A stretch of DNA of 64,000 nucleotides from Paroedura picta (GCF_049243985.1 NC_135377.1:73674941-73738940); one strand, 5' to 3'. Numbered from the stretch's first letter, positions 34,131 to 45,328 are shown. A program made the numbers and translations. Notes: generated by a model not told the origin, from the sequence alone.

Positions 34131-34650
34131 TGGAGTTGGGCGGAGGGCTGAGAAGAACGGAACATTGCCTTTGGGGGCCTTTCCGGGGGCTTTGCAAATC
34201 AGCAATGGGTGGTCTGGGGGGTGGTCCAGGTGGGATGTGAAAAGGGTGGAGATTTTAGGTTATTGGCTTGACTCGTAAGGGCATCACCTTTACTCACCTC
34301 CAGTGGAAAGTTATTTAATCTTGTGTATCTCTATTGTTTGATGCACAGGCTCTTTTGGGACCAACCCACCTGTATGATTTTGTTCTTCTGCAGTTGAATA
34401 AAATCATAAAAGGTTTTCCAGTCTAGTGGTCACTCTGTTTGGGTACTGCACACTAGGCAAAACCCAAAATGCCCAGACCAGGCCCTGGGCTATCAGATTG
34501 GCACCCACGTGGGGCTTTTCGCCTAGATCAGGAAGAAATACACTCCCTGACACCCCCGTTCCGTTGAAGGTGAACCTGGACTCCATTTGTCTACAACGGC
34601 TGGACAGAACTCGAGGGGTGGACTTCTCTCCGACACTAACCCTTTTTTTC
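34131..34650 (+). mobile_element. Endogenous retrovirus LTR plus leader fragment
   Basis: 34131-34495 runs TGGAGTTGGG...GGGCTATCA (TG...CA), with an AATAAA signal near 34395-34400. Next, at 34499-34515, comes TGGCACCCACGTGGGGC, close to a tRNA-Lys primer-binding site. A short leader follows to about 34650, where R4-like sequence resumes. Fossil, partial, no coding region left. The Lys-type site suggests a class II-like ERV; this is tentative. Confidence 0.5.
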
Positions 34651-34822
34651 CTATCCAATAACAGAATTCATTGTTTTAACATTGTTTTAATATCTCAATA
34701 TTTTCATGTAGCAATATTCTTGTCTTTTTTATGATACCATATTTATTAACTTTTATTATGAATTGTAGTTTTCTGCGGATGTATCATTTATATGGGTCAA
34801 TGGACCAAATAAATACATACCA

Positions 34823-35059
34823 TGTTTGTTGTCATCTTAGTGTTGATCAAGTTCTACAACATTGGGCAGAGCTGCAGAAGTCTTCAAAAGGGAAAGGATG
34901 TCTTCTCAGCTGGAAGAACACCTGGCATGGAAGTCTACCCCAGGAGAAGGACAGGGACATGATGTTCTGCATAATTATAAAATTATTATGGGGAGTAGTA
35001 TCTGGACAAAGCTCTCCCAAACCTGTGAGCTGAAGGCTGGTATTATATGCATGGAATTT
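34823..35059. other. Spacer between R4-like and L2-like LINEs
   Basis: No gene or repeat that I can name. The phrase TAATTATAAAATTATTATGG recurs in related form at 39488-39506, so part of it may be worn CR1-type sequence. Confidence 0.3.
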
Positions 35060-38000
35060 TGATTATTGTTATTATTTCGATTTATTTCCCGCCACTCCCA
35101 AATGGCTTGTGGCGGGTTACAGTGTCTTAAAATCCCATTAAAAACTCCCATTAAAAGACTTAAAAATATCACAGCATGGCGGCACAATAATAAAATCCCT
35201 TTCCTACCCCCCCTTCATTAAAAAAGGGGGGGTGGAGGAGAAGGAGGTCAACGGTGTTCAGGAAGAAGCCCGGGGGAGAGCAGTCCATGTACCCCAGCAG
35301 CCCCAGCCTCAACCATAGACCTGGCGGAAGAGCTCCGTCTTGCAGGCCCTGCGGAACGTTAAAGGGTCCCGCAGGGCCCGCAGCTCTCCTGGGAGCTCAT
35401 TCCACCAGGTGGGGGCCAGGACCGAAAAGGCCCTGGCCCTGGTCGAGGCTAGGCGTGCTTCCCTGGGGCCGGGAACGACCAGAAGATTCTCACTCGCAGA
35501 GCGCAGAGCCCTGCAGGGGGTATAGGGTGGTAGGCGGTCCCTCAGGTATGTGGTTCCCAGCCCGCGCAAAGCCTTAAAGGTTAGAACCAAAACCTTGAAC
35601 CGGATCCGGACAGCAATTGGTAACCAGTGCAGCTGCCTCAGCACAGGCTGGATGTGGGCCCTCCAAAGTGTGCCAGTGAGGACCCTAGCAGCTGCATTTT
35701 GTACCAAGTGGAGTTTCTGGATCAGAGACAAGGGTAAGCCCGCGTAGAGCGAGTTACAGAAATCTAATCTGGAGGTGACCGTTGCATGGATCACAGTGGC
35801 CAGGTGTTCGGGGGACAGGTAGGGCGCTAGTAGCCGAGCTTGGCGAAGATGGAAAAATGCCTGGCCGGCTACTTTCCTGACCTGCGCCTCCATAGTCAGG
35901 GAGGCATCAATGGTCACACCCAAGTTTCTGGCCTGGGACGTGAAGGTAAGATGCGCCCCTGCCAGGGTGAGTAAACGCGCTTCCTGTTCCCGCCCCCTAC
36001 TTCCCAGCCACAGGACCTCCGTCTTGGAGGGGATGAGTTTCAGGCGACTCTGCTCAAACCATTCTGTCACCGCTTCCAAACATCTGGCGAATGGTTCCAG
36101 GGGAGAGTCCGGGTGGTTGTCCATGAGGAGATAGAGCTGGGTGTAGTCAGCGTACTAATGGCAGCCCAACCCAAAACTCCGTACCAGCTGGGCCAGAGGG
36201 CGCATAAAGATGTTGAATAGTGTGGGGGAGAGAACCGCGACCTATGCGACCCCACAAGGGAGTCCATAAGGTCGTGAGAGCTCATCCCCCACCGCAACCC
36301 TCTGGGTCCAGTTCTGGAGGAAGGAGCGTATCCAGAGCAAGGCTGTACCCCATATCCCAATACCGGAGAGGCGGTGGACCAATATCTCATGGTCCACGAT
36401 GTCGAAAGCAGCCGACAGATCCAGAAGGACCAGCACGGCTGACCCGCCTCTATCCAGCTGGCGACGGAGGTCATCCAGCAGGGCGACCAACACCGTCTCC
36501 ACCCCGTGGCCAGGGCGGAAGCCAGACTGATATGGATCGAGTGCCGAAGTTTCATCCAAGAAAGCTAGGAGCTGGTCCGCCGCAGCCCTTTCCACCACCT
36601 TGCCCAGGAACGCTAGGTGCGACACCGGGCGGCAGTTGGCAGGGTCCTGCGGGTCCAGCGTTGGTTTTTTCAGGAGAGGGCGAACCATCGCCTCCTTCAG
36701 CCGCTCGCGAAATTCCCCGGAACTCAGGGAAAGGTTGATAATATCCCTGAGTTGGCCTCCTATCCCCTCTCCGCTCCCCTTGAGAAGCCAAGAGGGACAG
36801 GGATCAAGGGGGCAGGTGGTCGCCCTGACCGACCCCAGCAACTTGTCCACTTCGGAAGAAGAGAGCTGTCTGAAGCCATCAAACCTCGCTGCCAAAGACG
36901 GCCAACAGGTCTCCAGTTCATTTACTGTATTAATTGCGACAGGAAGGTCATGGCGAAGCGACAAGTCTTTATCCGCAAAAAAGCTCGCTAATGCCTCGCA
37001 GCCAAGTGCCAATTGACTAATATTTTGGCGCCCCTGAAGGGTGGTAAGGGATCTAACTACCCTAAATAATTGGGCCGGGCGAGAGCTTGCGGACGCGATT
37101 TCCGTGGCGAAGAACTCTCGCTTTGCCACTTTCACCGCCATCTCCTACGCCCTCCTAAGCGTGCGATAAGATGTTCTTGCAGCTTCGTCGCGAGTCTTCC
37201 GCCACACTCGCTCCAGTCGTCTCACCTCCCTCTTCTTTTCCCGGAGCACCCCCGTGTACCAGGGGGCCCGTTTGAGTCGAGGGCAGAGAGGACGCTTAGG
37301 GGCAATCTCATCTATAGCGGCTGTCAGAAGGGACTGCCAGTCCTCTACTAACGCCGCCAGTGAGTTGCCAGGAGGCATCGGGTCCCGCAGAGCATTCTGG
37401 AAACCAATTGGATCCATGAGTCTCCGTGGGTGGGCAAAAGTGCGCCCGCCGCCCAACTGGGGAGGGGGTGGCATCCGAAGCCAGGCCCGCAGGGCATAGT
37501 GGTCTGACCATGGCACAGCCAAAGCTGGCTCCAGAACCACCTCTATTCCGGCACGGAAAATCAAGTTGAGCGTGTGGCCGTCGTGATGATTGGGACCGGC
37601 AACAAATTGCGAGAGCCCCAGTGTCACCATGGATGACACCAGGTCCCCACCAAATCCTGAAGTGGGCGAGTCAATAGGACATTGAAGTCGCCCAGGATTA
37701 AGAGCCTAGGGAACTGCAACGCCCAGACGGCCGCCGCCTCCAGCAGGCGGGGCAGGGCATCTGGTGGCGCGTTGCGCAGACGGTATACCAGCCAGATGGC
37801 CGCGCTCTCGACCGAGCCCCACCCAATACCGACGAGAGTCCTATGCGGGACACCAGTGCTCCCACCCCTTCTCTTGTCCAACCTCCTCCCCCAGCCATAG
37901 CGCCCCTGGCCCATGATCGTTTGGATCCTGGCCCCAGCATCTGCCATCTCTCCTGGGCGACCCCCCCTCTCCATGTGCCCCCCTTGAGAGAGGACGTCTC

Positions 38001-39275
38001 TCTATGCTAAGTCCCGCCTCCTCCCAAACTGCACTAACCCTCCCTAGCCCTCCCGACCCCACTGTCACCACCCTACCCCACCTCCCCCACCCTAATCTAA
38101 CAGGTGGGCAGCACCGTGGGGTGAGATCCTGCCTATCTCAGGGGTTCTCTCTGCCCCCCAGCTCGTCCCACCTAGTTCAGCTGAACCTAGCTCCCATTAT
38201 CATTCCTCTCATCATTGATGGTCGCTAACACCTTCCTATCACCTCAGGAGAGGTCCGAGGCCTCAGCAGCAGGAAAAGAGCAAAAAAAAAAAGGAAATTA
38301 AGATGAAATTCGGCCTTGTGCCACCAGATGGTGCAAGAGAGGCGAGCACTAAAACTCAGAGTCCCTGCTCTGGCCAATATCCCAGTCACCACTCGGTGGC
38401 GCCCAAGAGACACGACTCTCCACTCCTCCAGTTTCGGCTGAGTTCTTAAAGCAGCAGCACCACAGTCCTCCTCGTCCTCCAGGTTGCCATCCAACCGGGG
38501 AAGGAGCCGCCCGGGACTCCAGCAATTGAACCGAGCGTAGAGGGGCTGGCCCAAGGGGCCTCTCACTGTCCGCGGGATGAACCTCTGCCGCAGCAGCTGA
38601 CAATCACAGGGCCCAAAGACGGCCCAACCTCCCTCGTCGGTCTCCAGCCACTGGTCTCCAGCCCCAAGCGTTTGCCGCAGCCGCGATTTTTCAGCCGCAC
38701 CAGCAAGCTTCAGCCTGGGGCCCGGGTAGGGGGATGATTCTGTTGCTGTGCCGCCAACTTCAGCCTGGTAGGTGACCCTGGTAGGGTCTTCTGCCCCTCC
38801 TCGCCCAAACCAGGCGGGGGGGGGGGACCCACTGGGGAGCGCCGGGTCTGAAGCACGCTGAAAAACGCCGAGACACAGAGCAGGAGCAGGCAATCCAAAG
38901 GGGGGGGGGCGTAGGAACTCCCGCAAGGACCCTCGGCATTGGGGCCCCTGCCGCGGCCTGCGCAAATGCGCCCCCCGGCTCACGTTGGTCTCCTTCCCCC
39001 TGCAGTGATGACTCTCGCCGGGGAGGCATCCAACGCAAGTCCAGTGCTGGAACTGGCACGTGTGGCTGCCACAGCCCTTCTCCTTTTTCTCTTTTTCTTC
39101 CGTTCTGCTGCCGATAAGCATCAGGCTGCTCTCCCAAGAGAGGGGGGAAGGAAAAAGACTAACCCCCAGCCCCCCAAAACAGCAAGGGGGAGAACGCTCC
39201 ATAAGCCAGGAGCACTCATAGTCCAATGACCAGGCGGAGCTCTAAGCCCCAGCGTCTGTCCGAGCCGCCATGCTT
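35060..39275 (-). mobile_element. L2-like LINE, near full length
   Basis: About 4.2 kb on the minus strand. A 5' UTR/N-terminal region begins near 39275 (GGCGGCTCGGACAGACGCTG). An APE-type endonuclease follows with LLILGDFN and PWSDHY (about 37.5-37.75 kb), then the reverse transcriptase with VLLDLSAAFDIVDHE (about 36.4 kb) and a catalytic box here read as YADY in place of YADD (about 36.15 kb). The C-terminal region contains SRLDFCNSLYAGLPLSLIQK and LHWLPI. Frames shift several times between 36.1 and 37.7 kb, so it is inactive. The 3' UTR ends near 35060 in an AT-rich tract. It could equally be called an L2/CR1-group Jockey-superfamily element. Confidence 0.88.
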
Positions 39276-39464
39276 ACACATGAACTTACAGGTTACAACT
39301 TTGAGTTGGTTGAAATATTGAAAACTTTAGGATAATCATAGGAAGAAACAACCACCGATGAAAGGTCTACTTTGAAAACGGAACAAAATCTAGAGTCCGT
39401 TCAGGTTGTTTCATTTTTCATTAAAATAGAGGTTATATTGTTAACTGATTTTGATAGCCTGGGA

Positions 39465-39905
39465 CAGGTTCTCTCTTTTTTTGTTAGGATAATTATAAAA
39501 TTATGCGTGGGGTAGAAACAGTTGACAAAAGGAAATTTGTCTTCCTTTTCCAGAAGACTAGCCCTCAAGATCCTCCAATGAAGCTGATGCGCAGTAGGTT
39601 CAAGATGCACAGAAGGAAATTCCGTTACTTTGAGGGATTAAAATGTGGAATTTGCTGCCCCAGGAATAACAGCTTTAAAAGGAGATCTGATAGATTCACG
39701 GAGGACAATTCTATCAATGGTTACTCGCCATGGTGACTGAGGAGAGCCTCCACACTCAGAGGTAGTCAAACTCTGAACCTCAGAGCCAGGAGGCAACATC
39801 AGGGGGATGTCGTTGGCTATCCAGAGAAACTGGTTGGCCACAGTGTGAGGCAGGATGCTGGTCTAGATGGACAACCAGTCTAATCCTGCAGGGCTCTTAG
39901 GTTGT
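39465..39905 (+). mobile_element. CR1/L3-type LINE 3' fragment
   Basis: Same 3' region type as 4620-5095: degraded ORF2 tail followed by GCAGGATGCTGGTCTAGATG and CCTGCAGGGCTCTTAGGTTG. Old, 5'-truncated. Confidence 0.65.
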
Positions 39906-40283
39906 TATGAAGGGCTTGGCCTCTATGTCTCTATGCCCTATTGTTGGCTCTCTAGAGCAGCCTTTTTCATCCTCTGGACCACGGAGGACCCCTTGAAATA
40001 ATTTTTCAGGCTTCAAGGTGCTCCAGAAGTGATGTCAGCTGGCCACGCCTCCCTGAAACACCTCTGCAATTGACAGGTCACCAGAAGTCACATCATCCCC
40101 TGCATTAACAGTCCAACTCAAGGAGGACTGAGGTGGGGGAGAGACAGGAGGTGATTTAAGATGGGGGTAGGTGAGCAGGTTTTGCCCCCTCCCAGGTGCA
40201 GAAACCACAGGAGAACTCACTCGTGCTCGAGAGGGGGGAGGGAGGGAAACCAATGTAAGTGGCCAGTTCCCTAGCTCGTGGCA

Positions 40284-40356
40284 AAGAAGAAGAAGGAGAA
40301 GAAGGAGAAGGAGAAGGAGAAGGAGAAGGAGAAGGAGAAGGAGAAGGAGAAGAAGA
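40284..40356 (+). repeat. GAAGGA-type microsatellite
   Basis: Runs of GAAGAA and GGAGAA repeats directly joined to the GAAGAAGAG start of the SINE tail at about 40350. It probably grew from the A/G-rich SINE tail. It yields meaningless long Arg/Glu-rich open frames. Confidence 0.9.
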
Positions 40357-40735
40357 GTTGGTTCTTATATGGTGCTTTTCTCTACCTGAAGGAGTCTCAA
40401 AGCACCTTCCAATCACCTTCCATTTCTCTTCCCACAACAGACACCCTGTGAGGGAGGGGACGCTGAGAGACCCCCGAGATCACTGAAGAAGAAGAAGAGT
40501 TGGTTCTTATATGCCACTTTTCTCTCCCCGAAGGAGAGAAAAGTCGCCTTCCCTTTCTTCTCCCCACAACAGACACCCTGTGGGGTGGGTGAGGCTGAGA
40601 GAGCCCTGAGATTATTGCTCAGTCAGAACAACTTCATCAGTACTGTGGCAAGCCGAGTGTCACCCAGCTGGCTGCATGTGGAAGAGAAGCAGGGAATCCA
40701 ACCCATGTTCCTAACCACTACAGCAAGTTCTTTAA
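40340..40735 (-). mobile_element. CTT-tailed SINE with an extra tail unit
   Basis: Two units of the SINE 3' part: 40345-40485 and 40490-40735. The second continues into the body (CACCCAGCTGGCTGCATGTG) but has lost most of the tRNA head. The joint reads GAGATCACTGAAGAAGAAG, as in the 23218 and 62225 copies. Confidence 0.85.
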
Positions 40736-40739
40736 GGCA

Positions 40740-41436
40740 GGAGTTGAAAGGCTGCGGACCCCCTCTGGAGCTCCCATGGACCCCTGGTTGGGAACTGCTT
40801 GGCCCCTGGGTGAGACAGGAGGCTGGACTAGATGGACCCTCCCTGGTCTGACCCAGCAAGATCCTTCTTATGTTTGTGGCTGTATGTATCTGCACCTGTT
40901 TTCCTTGTCCCAAATAATGAAGATGCCAAAATGTGTATACTCAGATCCTTTTTTCCAGTGAGGAAATGGAAGGGCTCGGGCATGGAAGGAAAAAGATTAA
41001 CTGAAGGAAAGAACGTTTTGCTGTGAAGCTGACATTTGTGTGAGTCCTCCTCCAGAGACAGGACTTGGGTGTGGCAGGGGAGGACCAGAGCGGCTACCTT
41101 TGGCAGGAGGGTGTTGTGCATTACTGAAGAGTGCCAAGAGTGGACGCCTGAATCAAAGCAATTATTCAATTTTGGGGGGTGGGAAACTGCGGCGGACACA
41201 ATCGTTCTGTGATGCGGTCACAGCCATATTGATAAAATCAAAATTTCAGGCCCACACAGACATGCTGCTGTTCTGCCAGCCCATTTAAAGCCCCTGCGGT
41301 GACCCATCTTGATCTATGCACAGGTTCTAATATTGAGTTGGTATTTTGTTTACAGAAACACTGAGAACGTCCCAGTTAAAAGGTGCCCACGTCAAGGAGA
41401 ACCCTCCAGTCTAAATTCCCACAGAGATGGTCTTAC
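40740..41436. other. FBXL7 intron with a short CR1/L3 end
   Basis: 40745-40880 carries a CR1/L3-type 3' end (GGCTGGACTAGATGGACCC). The rest, up to the exon at 41437, shows no feature that I recognise. Confidence 0.45.
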
Positions 41437-42048
41437 CTGACATATCCAGGTGCTCAAGGTTTGGACACAGAGACACCACATTGAAGACAGCCTCGTTGGA
41501 AATATTGTAGCAACCGGACACCTCCAGCTGCCTCAGTTCTGGACAGCACTGGGCTATGGTGTCCAGCCCCCTGTCCGTGAGCCGCCTGCAGCCACTGACC
41601 AGGACCGCCTCCAGCATAAGGCAGACATTGGGTGTGTCCTGGCAGAGTCGCCGGGTCAGAACTTTCAGTGCCCTGTCCACATTGATGGTCTCGCCGGTCA
41701 GGCGGATGGTCCTCCAAAGACGTGGGTCCCAAGCCAGATTGTACCAGCGGCGGCACACCCGGCTGCAGCGGCAGAGCTGATTTGTGGGCAAGAAGGAGAA
41801 AATCTGGATCACAGCCTGGTCTGGGAGCCGATCTATGTTGGCCTTCTCCTTCTGAAGCCGAGAGGCTGACCGGATGAGGGGGTGGGCGAGGCGGGTCAGA
41901 GGAGGCGAGTGAACCATCGCAATGGTCTCCCCGGTGACAGAAGAGGAGGAGGTGGAAGATTCTCTGCCATTCTGGAAGCTGTGAGAATTTGGCGGACATA
42001 TAAATGCTGGGCTGGGTGTGCTGACGGTGCGCATGCTCAGGTCGGAAT
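41437..42048 (-). CDS. FBXL7: FBXL7 internal exon (F-box and first LRRs)
   Basis: Codes 203 residues plus split codons at both ends, on the minus strand. It starts with SDLSMRTVSTPSPAFICPP, a Ser-rich linker (STSSSSVTGETIAMVHSPP), then the F-box (IDRLPDQAVIQIFSFLPTNQ to RRWYNLAWDPRLWRTIRL), which binds SKP1. The first LRRs follow (VSGCRRLTDRGLDTIAQCC, VSGCYNISNEAVFNVVSLC), ending LEHLDMS. The acceptor is TTCTTTCAG/ATTCC and the donor TCAG/GTAAGA. The single-base phase joins the last exon at 26101 exactly. The preceding exons (about 42 residues) are not in the window, consistent with the very long upstream introns of this gene. Confidence 0.97.
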
Positions 42049-42212
42049 CTGAAAGAAACCACAGGGTGGGTTGATGAACGTGTGCTGTTAGTGGGACCCA
42101 GGTTTTGCAGTAGAACAAAGACTTGCCCTCTTCAGTCACAAGAGTTTTGCCTCATGGTCAAAAGGCAAGCAGCTTAGATGCATACAAGCCAGATGCTCTG
42201 CTTATTTAAGAA

Positions 42213-42505
42213 CATAAAGGTAAAGGCAAAGGTATCCCCTGTGCAAGCACCGGGTCATGTCTGACCCTCGGGGTAACGCCCTCCAGCGTTTTCATGGCAG
42301 ACTCAATACGGGGTGGTTTGCCAGTGCCTTCCCCAGTCATTACCATTTACCCCCCAGCAACAAGCTGGGTACTCACTTTACCGACCTCGGAAGGATGGAA
42401 GGCTGAGTCAACCTTGAGCTGGCTGCTGGGATCGAACTCATGGGCAAAGCTTCAGACGGCATGTTGGCTGCCTTACCACCCTGCGGCACAAGAGGCTCTT
42501 TTATT
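42213..42505 (-). mobile_element. Sauria-type tRNA SINE
   Basis: On the minus strand a tRNA-like head (AAGAGCCTCTTGTGCCGCAG, box B near GAGTTCGATCCC), a conserved body (CCATCCTTCCGAGGTCGG) and a tail (GGGTCAGACATGACCCGG then TACCTTTGCCTTTACC) resembling a BovB-type end. Its 3' end falls in a pyrimidine-rich repeat. Confidence 0.75.
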
Positions 42506-42529
42506 TAAGAACACAGGAGAAGATATTTT

Positions 42530-43150
42530 GGATTAGATCCAGCCCAACTCTGTGTCGCACAATGGGCAAATCACGGCCCCAGGCAGACTGTTCCATCAAT
42601 ACCTTGTGGCTAACAGCCAGAGAGGGAGCTCTGCTACACATAAGAACATAAAAGAAGCCATGCTGGATCAGGTCAGTTGTCCATCCAGTCCAACACAAAG
42701 TGGCCAAAAGCCAGATACCATCAGGAAGTCCACCAGCGGAGACATCTGGCATACCAAGCACCAAGAATACAGACCATCCCCTCCCCAAATATAAGAACAG
42801 AAGAGCAGCCATGTTGGATTAGGCTCAAGGCCCATCCAGTCCAACACTCTGTGCCACACAGCAGCTAAAGCCCAGGTGCCCCCAGGAGGGCCAAGACTCC
42901 AGAAGGCCTCCCACTGTTACCCCCCAAACAGCCTATTCCCGAAATAGTGTTCCATCGACACCTTGCGAATCAGAGCCACCTCTGTCCTGCAGGTCCATCC
43001 AATTCCACCTTGAAGCTGTCTATACTGGTAGCTGCCACCGCGTCCTGTGGAAATTAATTCCAGGGTTTCACGGCTTTGGGTGAAGAAGTATTCCCATTTC
43101 TGTGTTCTAAATTTACTAATCATTAATTTAATTCACTGACCCTCACGCCC
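42530..43150 (-). mobile_element. CR1/L3-type 3' ends, three overlapping copies
   Basis: The phrase AAGAACATAA(A/G)AGAAGCCATG with CCATCCAGTCCAACAC... recurs at 42640-42710 and 42790-42860, and a worn start lies at 42530. The third continues to 43150 through a C-terminal region (GGAATTAATTTCCACAGGAC on minus). These are staggered 3'-end insertions of the same family. Confidence 0.65.
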
Positions 43151-43221
43151 CAAATTTAACATGGCATTATTCAAATATTCCTTTCATGATCATAGTAATG
43201 ACTGTAACAACCTGCACCGTG

Positions 43222-43498
43222 TTAGCTTGGTGTCGTGGTTAGGAGTGCGGACTTCTAATCTGGCGAGTCGGGTTTGAATCTGCGCTTCCTCCACATGCAG
43301 CCAGCTGGGTGATTTTGGGCTCACCACGGCACTGATAAAGCTGTTCTGACCGAGCAGTGATATCAGCGCTCTCTCAGCCTCACCCACCCCACAGGGTGTC
43401 TGTTGTGGGGAGAGGAAAGGGAAGGCGATTGGAAGCCACTTTGAGACTCCTCCTGGTAGAGAAAAGCAGCATATAAGAACCAACACTTCTTCTTTTTA
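43222..43498 (+). mobile_element. CTT-tailed tRNA-derived SINE
   Basis: Plus-strand copy with head TGGTGTCGTGGTTAGGAGTG, box B-like GAGTCGGGTTTGAATCTGC, full body and tail (ATAAGAACCAACACTTCTTC). About 277 bp, nearly full length. Confidence 0.88.
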
Positions 43499-43705
43499 AT
43501 GGGATTTCCATACGCGAACACAAAGATATCTACTGCCAACCTTCCCTCCAGTTATCTTTAGGATGATTTAAAAAACACGGTGTCAGTATTGAAAACCCAA
43601 GGACCCCGAAGATACACAGCTGTCAGTCAAAATAGTCTAGAGATCCTCTCCAGGCAATTAGTTCAAGGGGCGCACGGCTAATTTGATGATACCCAGGGGG
43701 GGGGG

Positions 43706-43900
43706 GGGGATGCTGTTTTTTTAATACCCTGCTTTTCACTGCCCAAAGGAGCCCCTAAGCAGTTTACAAAAACCTTTCTCTTTCTCTCCCCACAACAAGC
43801 ACATTGTGAGGTAGGTGGGGCTGAGAGAGCTCTAAGAGAATTTCTATATAAAAGATTTGATCCAAGATTCAGACTTGCATCCCCCAACATTGGCTGGTTG
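43706..43900 (-). mobile_element. Old relative of the CTT-tailed SINE
   Basis: Shows the same order (TACCCTGCTTTTCACTGCCC, CCCACAACAAGCACATTGTG, GGGGCTGAGAGAGCTC) with many substitutions, and a GATTTGATCC phrase near box B. It is a diverged subfamily and older than the other copies. Confidence 0.6.
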
Positions 43901-43903
43901 CCA

Positions 43904-44189
43904 AATCCCTATACTGCTTTATGCCGATGATGTAGTTCTTCTTTCAAGAACCCCCATAGGGATTAGGTGAATGCTCAAAAAACTTGCCCAAAATTGTGAA
44001 TAAGAACACCTTGAAATTAACTATCCAGCCATGGTATTTGGAAAAGGTCCAAAATTTAGAACATGGATGTTAAATGGGCACAAAATTGAACAAGTAACCA
44101 AATTTAAATATTTAGGTGTATATATTCAAGCCACTCTCTGCCGTGCCGCCGAAAAAACGACTCACTAATCAACAGTTGCTTTCCAAACG
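43904..44189 (+). mobile_element. R4-like LINE fragment
   Basis: Reads LLYADDVVLLSRTPIG-like, then KLAQNCE...LEIN-like and HKIEQVTKFKYLGVYIQ, an R4/Dong-type catalytic box and thumb start. The frame is interrupted. CR1 sequence begins at 44190. Confidence 0.65.
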
Positions 44190-45328
44190 TTGACAAGGTT
44201 CCCCATGATGTTCTGATGGATAAGTTGAAGGACTGCAATCTGGATTTTCAGATAGTTAGGTGGATAGGGAATTGGTTAGAGAACCGCACTCAAAGAGTTG
44301 TTGTCAATGGTGTTTCATCAGACTGGAGAGAGGTGAGTAGCGGGGTACCTCAGGGCTCGGTGCTCGGCCCGGTACTTTTTAACATATTTATTCATGATCT
44401 AGATGAGGGGGTGGAGGGACTACTCATCAAGTTTGCAGACAACACCAAATTGGGAGGACTGGCAAATACTCCGGAAGATAGAGACAGAGTTCAAGGAGAT
44501 CTGAACACAATGGAAAAATGGGCAAATGAGAACAAGATGCAATTTAATAAAGATAAGTGTAAAGTTCTGCATCTGGGTCAGAAAAATGAAAAGCATGCCT
44601 ACTGGATGGGGGATACGCTTCTAGGTAGCACTGTGTGTGAACGAGACCTTGGGGTACTTGTGGATTGTAAACTAAACATGAGCAGGCAGTGTGATGCAGC
44701 GGTAAAAAAGGCAAATGCCATTTTGGGCTGTATCAACAGGGGCATTACATCAAGATCACAAGATGTCATAGTCCCATTGTATACGGTACTGGTCAGACCA
44801 CACCTGGAGTACTGTGTGCAGTTCTGGAGGCCTCACTTCAAGAAGGACGTAGATAAAATTGAAAGGGTACAGAGGCGAGCAACGAAGATGATCTGGGGCC
44901 AAGGGACCAAGCCCTATGAAGATTGGTTGAGGGACTTGGGAATGTTCAGCCTGGAGAAAAGGAGGTTGAGAGGGGACATGATAGCCCTCTTTAAGTATGT
45001 GAAAGGTTGTCACTTGGAGGAGGGCAGGATGCTGTTCCCGTTGGCTGCAGAGGAGAGGACACGCAGTAATGGGTTTAAACTACAAGTACAACGATATAGG
45101 CTACAGATCAGGAAAAAGGTTTTCACAGTGAGAGTAATTCAGCAGTGGAATAGTCTGCCTAAGTAGGTGGTGAGCTCCTCCTCACTGGCAGTCTTCAGGC
45201 AAAGGTTGAATACACACTTTTCTTGGATGCTTTAGGATGCTTAGAGCTGATCCTGTGTTGAACAGGGGGTTGGCCTGAGGTACCCCGCTACTCACCTCCC
45301 TCCAGTCTGATGAAACACCACTGACAAC
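44190..45328 (+). mobile_element. CR1 LINE with an inverted 3' scrap
   Basis: 44190-45271 is CR1 ORF2 from DKVPHDVLMDKLKDCN to the 3' UTR, one open frame of 316 residues (44216-45166), very close to the 10509 copy, but its active-site box reads FADN in place of FADD. The usual 3' end stops at GGGGGTTGGCC. From about 45272 to 45328 the sequence is the reverse complement of its own 44290-44350 region (GAGGTACCCCGCTACTCACC). The octamer tail is absent. Confidence 0.9.

Larger units (their letters stand above)
26818..34822 (+). mobile_element. R4/Dong-like LINE split by five insertions
   Basis: Six pieces in the same order and strand: 26818-26917 (GRFIPAALKLYSANVLAQIL then YGAQL), 27053-27317 (WLKIHLHLKRLI), 27633-27940 (LCP...C-rich PETISHILT-like finger), 28321-28409 (FYDGFQKYLILPLLSHYT-like), 34030-34130 (VNFWLRDKDPFISNMVARFL) and about 34650-34822 (3' UTR with ATGGGTCAATGGACCAAATA). 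Between them sit a small hAT MITE, a SPIN-like MITE, a hairpin repeat, a Gypsy element and an ERV piece. Only the C-terminal part and the 3' UTR of the LINE are present. The R4 assignment rests on these phrases only. Confidence 0.72.

Noticed and set aside
38225-39226. 333-residue minus-strand frame as a host gene
   Set aside because: Lies in the 5' region of the L2-like LINE; no host domain and no splice context.
40171-40389. Poly-Arg and poly-Glu-Gly open frames
   Set aside because: Translation of the GAAGGA-type microsatellite.
44216-45166. 316-residue open CR1 frame as an active element
   Set aside because: The copy is 5'-truncated, has FADN in the active-site box, and lacks its normal 3' end.
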